10,406 nucleotides of DNA, taken from contig MEUM01000040.1 of NCBI GenBank assembly GCA_001771735.1, forward strand, positions 1-10,406, read 5' to 3'. The notes beneath the pieces were generated by a model. That model had not been told where the DNA came from. It saw nothing but the letters and a program-made list of their open reading frames with translations, and ran no database searches. Positions 5,498 to 10,406 of the stretch are shown in pieces. Position 1 is the stretch's first letter, and each line of letters opens with the position of its first letter. A program made the translations under genes and the position numbers. The DNA comes from Caldifarciminota bacterium RBG_13_43_14. GTDB lineage: Bacteria > Hydrothermota > Tepidihabitantia > SM23-42.

Positions 5498-7978
5498 TTA
5501 TTTTACTATCGTTACCGGTTTCATGAATACCCCATCCGGCATTTCAACCCGCACAAAATAAACTCCAGCCGACAGCTGTTTTGAGTCGATCCCGATTGTA
5601 TATTGTCCAGGTTCTCGCAGTTCGTTGACCAGATCATCGACCAACGCTCCGGTCGCATCGTAAAGCGATATCTGAACATTACCCAATACCGTTATGCTGA
5701 ACTGCAGTCGCGTAACGTTACTGAACGGATTAGGTGCCAGCATAATATACCCGGCCGATGCATTGATCGGTTTTTCTGCAATGCCAACTGGCACAACTGG
5801 AACTTCGGCAGTGTATCGTCGGTAATTCGCCTTGGTAACGGTCACCAGAATAGTATCGCCGGCCGTCTGTGGAATGATCGAAACACTGACCGAAGAGCCA
5901 GTACCTTCGGCAACGCCGATGATCTCGCCGTCTACGGTCAAAGCGATCACCGAACCGCCATTGGCCGAAACCGCAAAATAGTTTTGTCCGGCCTGACAGA
6001 TCGCGGCATGACTGACCGTAAGGTCCATTGGCATAACTGAATACAAAGTCACAAAGCAGTCAGTATGATGATGGAATAGCCCATAGGTTATGCCGCGATA
6101 AGCGCCGGCACTTACTGCATCAGGAAACCATGAGGCATCAAGATAATACTTGCCCGAGGTCTGTGCCATGCAAGGCCTGAGATCATCATAGCCGGTCATT
6201 TCAAACAACGGATAGCCGGGATCAAACTGCGGCCAGAGACAGTCAAACATGCCCCAGATATAAGTGTCATTGACAAATGAGAAACTAACCGATGATGCCG
6301 CGTTCAAACCGAGCGCGCCGAACTGTATACGATGGAATTTTTCAGTAAAGCATTCGCTGGTCCAATGATAACGGCCAGTAAGGCAATTGGTCGAATTAAC
6401 GAAAGTGAACATTGTATTGGTAAGTCCATCCAGACTCGTATTAGTATATGCTGGTTCGCTCCAACCGGTCTCAGCGCCATGGTCCCGGTGCTGGACAATA
6501 AACGCACCGGCATTGATCGCGGCATTAATACCGGCCGCGTTTCCGCCGCTCCAATAGGTCGATGGATTCGGATTGGTTGCAGGAATATAACCTCTGGCTA
6601 CCCAGTAATCAATCACGGGCTGACTTCCCGCGCGGCTGGTCCACGCACAGCCAACAGTCGGTGATCCAGAGTAAATTGCGTACTGGGTTACTGGTGTTTT
6701 GCTCAGGCTATTAGCGAAAAATCCCCGGCAGATTTCGCATGCCATCTGGAACCAGCGTTCGGTCTGCCATCCGCCTGCGATCAGAGGATTATTATAAAAC
6801 CCGGCATTAGTGTAAGGATTACGCTCATAGGACAAGAATTTATTTATCATCCGGCTCAAATGAGTTGCACTCTGCGCGCATATCCGGCCATGATGCATTT
6901 CCGGAAGCGTATCATTGTTGTAGTCCGCATACCAGTTGTCAGTAGCATAGGCTGCATAACCCCAGGGATGGGTTATCACCTGAGAGGTTACACCATATGC
7001 ATCGCCTGAGGATTGGAAATCCGATAATATCAAGAAAGCCACCGGCGCCGGTGTCCAGGTAGTATAAGCGTTCTGTAAGAAATTTTTGATCGCCGTGGTC
7101 GTATTGCCGCCAATCGCCGTAGTGGTGAACACCTCCGCCGAAATACCCTGCAGTTTGCGCCAGGCCATAATCGTGTCGGCCCAACGAATGAACAATGTAT
7201 CATTCGGTACGATGATTATATACTCGACATTATCCCGTGAATGAATGCGTTCGGACGAATAGAAATCGATTTTAGGCAATGAATTATAGTTCAATAAATG
7301 ATTTTTCAATAACGGTTCCCAGAAACGGTTTCGCAGCCGGTCCTCGCCAAAATGGCCGTTGCCGCCGACAAAGTCAATGCGAAACTTAATGTCTTTGTAT
7401 ACGATCAAATCTTTGGTCACCGGATTGTACTGAAATGGAATAACGCCGACAATGACCGCATCAACCCCGCGGATCTGCTTGATCTTTGACAGTCGCACCG
7501 GTGATTCGGGCCAGTAAGCATTTTGTCCGTATATTCTTGGATCTTTCTCATATTTCAAAGGGTCATCACTGGTTTCGATCGGTATGCTCGAAGCTGGCGC
7601 GATCTCGATATTATGATAGACTTCAATACGGCTATCAATTATCGTTACCTGCGGCCTGGCGCCCTGAGGCAATGCAACATACCGGGAAACACCGGTAAGA
7701 CAGGGCACACCCGGCTCGGGAATAAAGACTCCCGGCACGCCATAGTTTTGCATCGGCACGCCGTCGATCTCAACATCCTCGATCACCATTTCGTGCATGC
7801 TGAATATCAGTTCAACACTTTGATTTGACTGGGAGGCAATATTGAACAAAGGATATTCTGCCCAGTTATCATCGAATTGCACCGATCGAATAGCGGTCGA
7901 GTTGACCGTCTGATTCGCCACAGCATTACCAGTCAATAACATTACAACACTTATAGTAAAAGTAACGTATCTTAGCAT
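5498..7978 (-). CDS. Secreted C25 (gingipain-type) cysteine peptidase with T9SS-like C-terminal domain
   Basis: The 826-residue product carries a signal peptide (residues 1-21, cleavage near AVA-N) and an N-terminal propeptide-like region to about 245. The C25 catalytic domain spans roughly 250-600. His500 lies in QHRDHG and the probable nucleophile Cys532 in VNSTNCLTG, followed by CFTEKF. The 32-residue His-Cys gap is close to that of gingipain R. Residues about 655-725 resemble the gingipain Ig-like domain (GQNYFAVSANGGSVIALTVD). The last ~80 residues start with LAPNPFSN, include LSAGVYFVRV and end MKPVTIVK, matching the sorting/FlgD-Ig-like tails of proteins exported by type IX-like systems. 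It probably hydrolyses extracellular protein and is attached to or released from the cell surface. Start ATG 7978 has AAGGAGG 5 nt upstream. The substrate is unknown, and no type IX component is encoded in the window. Confidence 0.93.
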   Translation of the reverse strand: MLRYVTFTISVVMLLTGNAVANQTVNSTAIRSVQFDDNWAEYPLFNIASQSNQSVELIFSMHEMVIEDVEIDGVPMQNYGVPGVFIPEPGVPCLTGVSRYVALPQGARPQVTIIDSRIEVYHNIEIAPASSIPIETSDDPLKYEKDPRIYGQNAYWPESPVRLSKIKQIRGVDAVIVGVIPFQYNPVTKDLIVYKDIKFRIDFVGGNGHFGEDRLRNRFWEPLLKNHLLNYNSLPKIDFYSSERIHSRDNVEYIIIVPNDTLFIRWADTIMAWRKLQGISAEVFTTTAIGGNTTTAIKNFLQNAYTTWTPAPVAFLILSDFQSSGDAYGVTSQVITHPWGYAAYATDNWYADYNNDTLPEMHHGRICAQSATHLSRMINKFLSYERNPYTNAGFYNNPLIAGGWQTERWFQMACEICRGFFANSLSKTPVTQYAIYSGSPTVGCAWTSRAGSQPVIDYWVARGYIPATNPNPSTYWSGGNAAGINAAINAGAFIVQHRDHGAETGWSEPAYTNTSLDGLTNTMFTFVNSTNCLTGRYHWTSECFTEKFHRIQFGALGLNAASSVSFSFVNDTYIWGMFDCLWPQFDPGYPLFEMTGYDDLRPCMAQTSGKYYLDASWFPDAVSAGAYRGITYGLFHHHTDCFVTLYSVMPMDLTVSHAAICQAGQNYFAVSANGGSVIALTVDGEIIGVAEGTGSSVSVSIIPQTAGDTILVTVTKANYRRYTAEVPVVPVGIAEKPINASAGYIMLAPNPFSNVTRLQFSITVLGNVQISLYDATGALVDDLVNELREPGQYTIGIDSKQLSAGVYFVRVEMPDGVFMKPVTIVK

Positions 7979-8044
7979 TAAGCCTCCTTTTGATATTGAA
8001 ATACTGTTATTTGTTATTTCTCATCCTCCTTTCTTAATACTTTA

Positions 8045-8083
8045 TGTTCCATATAATTATAAGAGGAACAAGACTTAAGTCAA
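8045..8083 (-). promoter_or_regulatory. Promoter of the peptidase gene with an operator-like dyad over the -10
   Basis: TTGACT (8078-8083) and TATAAT (8056-8061) are spaced 16 bp, with a leader of about 70 nt. The -10 sits in the middle of an inverted repeat TGTTCC (8045-8050), 14 bp, GGAACA (8065-8070), whose centre is the palindrome TATAATTATA (8052-8061). Another palindrome, GACTTAAGTC (8072-8081), reaches into the -35 box. The leader has a second Shine-Dalgarno-like AAAGGAGG (about 8025-8032) besides the real one at 7982-7990. Confidence 0.65.
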
Positions 8084-8099
8084 GACCCCAAATTATGTT

Positions 8100-8543
8100 C
8101 TACTTTCCGATCGGGAATTTATATTTGTTGTCCTCCCACATAAAAATTTTCCTATGCCCCTCTTCAGTGCGATTTCGGTAAACAATAGTGAATTCATTGG
8201 CAAGTAATTCAATCCCTTCCCAGCGCTTTAATGCAGGTATGAAATTTCCCTTGATCACGTTCAAAAACTGTGACATAACTGCCTGTGCGGCTTCCGGCGT
8301 GTCGCTGATCCCATATAATTCTACATAGACGCGGTTAGACAGGGGATCATAATATGCAAAAACATTAGTATTGGTCTGTTCGACCAGCGAACCCCAGGCC
8401 GCAGCTGAATAAAAATTCATCTGCATGGCAATATAGTCGCCTTTAGTAATTGTATATTCTTCAGATAGCGTCGATGCATCAGCGTTGATTAATAACGCAC
8501 TGAAAAATAGCAGTAACATGACAAATCTTGTTCGAATAACCAT
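8100..8543 (-). CDS. Small secreted protein of unknown function
   Basis: The 147-residue product starts at ATG 8543, preceded by GAAGGAGG (8551-8557). It has a clear signal peptide: basic start, hydrophobic core at residues 8-19, cleavage near NADA-S around residue 23. The mature ~124 residues are soluble: a segment YTITKGDYIAMQMNFYSAAAWGSL, then VFAYYDPLSNRVYVELYGISD, a helix AAQAVMSQFLNVIKGNFIPAL, and ELLANEFTIVYRNR, an alpha/beta pattern. There are no cysteines and no catalytic motif that I recognise. It has its own promoter and is not obviously in an operon with the peptidase or with the gene upstream. It is probably periplasmic or extracellular. Confidence 0.8.
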   Translation of the reverse strand: MVIRTRFVMLLLFFSALLINADASTLSEEYTITKGDYIAMQMNFYSAAAWGSLVEQTNTNVFAYYDPLSNRVYVELYGISDTPEAAQAVMSQFLNVIKGNFIPALKRWEGIELLANEFTIVYRNRTEEGHRKIFMWEDNKYKFPIGK

Positions 8544-8565
8544 AATATTTCCTCCTTCAATATAG

Positions 8566-8593
8566 AGTATATTTAGCAGTCTTGTGAAGTCAA
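8566..8593 (-). promoter_or_regulatory. Promoter of the small secreted protein gene
   Basis: TTGACT (8588-8593) and TATACT (8566-8571) are spaced 16 bp on the minus strand. Transcription would start near 8559, just before the Shine-Dalgarno, giving a leader of about 16 nt. The -10 is part of an A/T-rich dyad AATATA-gag-TATATT (8559-8573). Confidence 0.65.
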
Positions 8594-8677
8594 TGAGAAC
8601 GGAAAAAGACGAAACGCTTTTATACTTACTATTTCTTTTTGTACTTTAATCTTTCTCTTGGATTACTGATTATTTAT

Positions 8678-8700
8678 CCCGTAGTTCTCAGAACAGCGGG
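8678..8700 (-). terminator. Hairpin just after the two-TM gene, weak terminator
   Basis: CCCG (8678-8681) with CGGG (8697-8700) and GTTC (8684-8687) with GAAC (8691-8694) form a stem with a 2x2 internal loop and a 3-nt loop. It starts 5 bp beyond the stop codon of the upstream gene. The following minus-strand bases ATAAATAATC are A/T-rich but not a T-run. Confidence 0.4.
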
Positions 8701-8705
8701 ACCGA

Positions 8706-9281
8706 TTACGGACTATTGTTCTTTACTTCCCCCTTCCCGCTTATTAAGTTATTAATTATTTTTTCATAGATCTCATCGCGCTTTTCCCGGGAAATATTCG
8801 CAGTAACCTGTATCGCAGTTAAAAATTGCTGGGATTCATCAAGCTGCTTGTGGAAAATATTGATCTGTTTTAATGCCCGGCTGTATAACCAGAAAAACAG
8901 TCCGCTGATCACTTCTACCACCACGCCGGCAATGGTTGAATAAGGGATAATATCCGATTTATCAGGTGACAGATAAATAACCAGCAAGCCGGCGGCAAAG
9001 ATCAAAAACCCGAGAAAGCAGGCGACCAAGGCACTGGTAAATGCATTGCTCGCCTGCTGCCGGGTTATTATATAATAGCCTTTAAGCTCGGCAACATTGC
9101 GCCGCATCATGGAGATAGCATCTTGCGGCTCTTCATGCAATGTTTTTAAAGTGCTATCGATCTCCTTTTTGACGAATTCCTGTTCCCGGGAAAAACGCCG
9201 CCGGCTCATGTACTGAATAACCGGTATTAATAATGAAAGCACAACCGCGCATCCGATCACAAATACAAAATCCACATTCAT
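8706..9281 (-). CDS. Membrane protein resembling the TRADD-N-associated two-TM domain
   Basis: The 191-residue product has an N-terminal hydrophobic helix (about 3-21), a charged, probably coiled-coil segment (about 28-68), then two membrane helices (about 83-104 and 111-134) and a soluble C-terminal helix. The segment from GYYIITRQQASNAF through SALVACFLGFLIFAAGLLVI to STIAGVVVEVISGLFFWLYS and ALKQINIFHKQLDESQQFL matches my recollection of the cyanobacterial TRADD-N-associated 2-TM domain. Proteins with that domain have been proposed as membrane components of NTPase- or death-fold-based conflict systems. Here no such NTPase is visible, so a defence role is only a lead. The ATG at 9281 has AGGGGG about 9 nt upstream, part of it paired in a small hairpin (9286-9304). 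A divergent membrane-protein gene starts 208 bp away. Confidence 0.8.
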   Translation of the reverse strand: MNVDFVFVIGCAVVLSLLIPVIQYMSRRRFSREQEFVKKEIDSTLKTLHEEPQDAISMMRRNVAELKGYYIITRQQASNAFTSALVACFLGFLIFAAGLLVIYLSPDKSDIIPYSTIAGVVVEVISGLFFWLYSRALKQINIFHKQLDESQQFLTAIQVTANISREKRDEIYEKIINNLISGKGEVKNNSP

Positions 9282-9311
9282 TTACATAACCCCCTGTTGG
9301 TTATCTTAAAA

Positions 9312-9351
9312 CAAAGAAGCTACCCGGACCTGATCCGGAATAGCCTCTCTG
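9312..9351 (-). promoter_or_regulatory. Long hairpin at the 5' end of the two-TM gene transcript, possible attenuator
   Basis: Minus-strand bases 9351-9341 pair with 9322-9312 over 11 bp, including two G.U pairs. A small internal loop follows, then CCGGA/TCCGG (9334-9338 and 9324-9328) and a 5-nt loop. The stem begins at the base where transcription from the promoter at 9358-9385 should start. It is followed by TTTTAAG, so it could cause early termination or protect the 5' end. A second small stem, ATAACC/GGTTAT (9286-9291, 9299-9304), lies at the ribosome site. Confidence 0.5.
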
Positions 9352-9357
9352 AGAGTT

Positions 9358-9385
9358 ATTATATATAAAAGTGGATTGTTGTCAA
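9358..9385 (-). promoter_or_regulatory. Perfect sigma-70-type promoter of the two-TM gene
   Basis: TTGACA (9380-9385) and TATAAT (9358-9363) on the minus strand, both perfect, are spaced 16 bp. The start of transcription is near 9351 and the leader is about 70 nt. It is back-to-back with the rightward promoter; 62 bp separate the two -35 boxes. That interval contains a loose dyad AAGCG (9394-9398) and CGCTT (9411-9415). Confidence 0.75.
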
Positions 9386-9447
9386 TGATTAAGAAGCGTA
9401 GCACGAATAGCGCTTTCTGTACCCACTATTTACGGTCCTTTCCAATC

Positions 9448-9475
9448 TTGACACTTAAGCTGCTAATATTATAAT
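9448..9475 (+). promoter_or_regulatory. Perfect sigma-70-type promoter of the divergent multi-TM gene
   Basis: TTGACA (9448-9453) and TATAAT (9470-9475) are both perfect, with 16 bp between. The ATG at 9490 lies 14 nt after the -10, so the leader is only about 7-8 nt, with just a poor AAAGAG as ribosome site. The mRNA is nearly leaderless. Confidence 0.75.
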
Positions 9476-9489
9476 TCCCAAAGAGTATT

Positions 9490-10406
9490 ATGAAGCACGA
9501 TAGCATCGATCCGCCCGTTATCAAAGGAACCGAGAAATATATCGGATATTTTTTCTATTATTTCATTTATGTAACAATCACATTTTTGATAATTATCTTC
9601 TTTATTCTAAATACCAAAGAAAGTACATTGATTATTTTATATTCGATCAGCCGTTCAGTTAAATGTCTGGCAGCGATACTGGGAGCATGGTTCGCGCATC
9701 GCTACAAAAACCACATTTTACTTGTGCTTTTTAGTATTTTTGCATTCGTATCAAATCCGTTTTTGCCGGTAAAAATGCCAATGGGAATCTGGTTCATTTT
9801 TGATATTGCCTTTATAATAGCACTTATCAGATCGCTGAAAATATTTCCGGTCGCGCCGAATTTCATGCCCGACACCGTCAAAGCTCCTACACCAGAACCC
9901 CAGAAAAAGACGAGTTCATCTTCAAAACTTTTCGAACATATAACCGCCAAGGACGAGGAACGACCTGAGCGTGAACATAAATTGTGGGATAATATCTTAA
10001 CGCTCGCTGAACTTGATAATGTCCATACTTATATCATTGATGAAGCAAACCGCTTGCAATCAACTGACTGGGCAGATTATGCGCTGCGCCTGATCTGCAC
10101 GCATTCTCCGGCACTTTCCAAGCTGCTAATCAGTGGCGATCTAAACCTGAATCTCATTCGTAGAAGTGAAAGGAAGGGTTTAGAGGATGCAGTTAAAGCA
10201 ATAAAAGCCGTAAAAATCAATGCCGGCATATGCTTACGTGAATTCTTTCAAGATCTCTTCAGGGCAATATATGAAGAAACAAACTACAGTGATGGTAATC
10301 GCTTTTACTGGTATGGTCGTGACCGGGTAGTACAGTTACTTCATAGTTACATGGCAAGCCGCCGGAGTTTTTCCCAGGTCAGCCAGAAATTCTATGATAT
10401 TGATGG
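9490..10406 (+). CDS. Multi-TM protein with a large cytoplasmic domain, partial at the right edge
   Basis: An open frame from ATG 9490 runs 305 codons without a stop to the edge of the window, so the 3' end is missing. The first ~120 residues form four hydrophobic helices (about 17-40, 46-70, 75-95, 99-114). The stretch VSNPFLPVKMPMGIWFIFDIAFIIALI resembles the short DUF6804-type membrane module (a NPfxP motif followed by W-x-x-x-D). A linker rich in Pro, Lys and Ser follows (about 120-175), then a soluble, mostly helical region starting near HKLWDNILTLAELDN and containing IIDEANRLQSTDWADYAL. I recognise no catalytic motif there. The arrangement suggests a membrane-tethered signalling or effector protein. 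It is transcribed divergently from the TRADD-associated-like gene with closely spaced promoters, so the two may be co-regulated (inference). Confidence 0.75.
   Translation, partial: MKHDSIDPPVIKGTEKYIGYFFYYFIYVTITFLIIIFFILNTKESTLIILYSISRSVKCLAAILGAWFAHRYKNHILLVLFSIFAFVSNPFLPVKMPMGIWFIFDIAFIIALIRSLKIFPVAPNFMPDTVKAPTPEPQKKTSSSSKLFEHITAKDEERPEREHKLWDNILTLAELDNVHTYIIDEANRLQSTDWADYALRLICTHSPALSKLLISGDLNLNLIRRSERKGLEDAVKAIKAVKINAGICLREFFQDLFRAIYEETNYSDGNRFYWYGRDRVVQLLHSYMASRRSFSQVSQKFYDID

Noticed and set aside
5603..6040. 145-codon plus-strand open frame, and similar ones at 6332-6664 and 7523-7828
   Set aside because: All are antisense to the C25 peptidase, are Arg/His-rich, and lack a Shine-Dalgarno or recognisable domain.
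8018..8032. AGGAGG followed at once by ATG and a five-codon frame in the peptidase leader
   Set aside because: There is no spacing between ribosome site and ATG, so initiation there is unlikely. It may be a chance duplicate of the real site.
9702..9950. 82-codon minus-strand open frame
   Set aside because: It lies antisense to the multi-TM gene, whose frame is open for 305 codons with a perfect promoter.

Overview
The window looks like a chromosomal stretch of an uncultured Gram-negative-type (diderm) bacterium. The evidence is two lipoprotein signal peptides, an NtrY-like kinase paired with a sigma-54 response regulator, a DUF4390-like protein, and a large gingipain-type (C25) protease whose C-terminal tail resembles type IX secretion sorting domains. 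That combination, with a base composition of roughly 40-45% GC judged by eye, fits the FCB/WOR-3 (Stahlbacteria)/Cloacimonadota kind of lineage. The assignment is inference. Most genes lie on the minus strand.

Layout from left to right. Positions 1-353 are non-coding: the Shine-Dalgarno and promoter of a gene lying off the left edge, a cluster of perfect hairpins, and a rightward promoter with a structured leader. Next come a 24-codon mini-ORF (354-428) and, directly abutting it, a truncated lipoprotein with the beginning of a glutamine-amidotransferase-like (BPL_N) domain (429-797). Its stop codon overlaps the stop of a convergent gene. On the minus strand follow a small DUF5683/TM2-like membrane protein (794-1297), a lipoprotein of unknown family (1362-2135), a sigma-54 response regulator (2267-3622), a sensor kinase (3600-4805) and a DUF4390-like protein (4802-5377). 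The last three overlap and form one operon. Further right on the minus strand are a C25 peptidase (5498-7978), a small secreted protein (8100-8543) and a two-TM protein resembling the cyanobacterial 'TRADD-N associated' membrane domain (8706-9281). A divergent multi-TM protein starts at 9490 and runs off the right edge.

The most informative element is regulatory. Between the response regulator and the lipoprotein lies a textbook -24/-12 sigma-54 promoter (2160-2176). About 65 bp further upstream are two 20-bp dyads sharing TGATACGC, spaced exactly 21 bp apart, as expected for an NtrC-type activator. The simplest reading is a local circuit: the kinase phosphorylates the regulator, which binds the tandem sites and drives the lipoprotein and probably the DUF5683-like gene. 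The operon's own promoter is a perfect TTGACA-16-TATAAT that carries a 17-bp inverted repeat between the hexamers. It would start transcription at or next to the ATG, with no Shine-Dalgarno, so the first gene is probably read from a leaderless mRNA.

All seven sigma-70-type promoters I can see use a 16-bp spacer. No tRNA, rRNA, CRISPR array, transposase or attachment site is visible.
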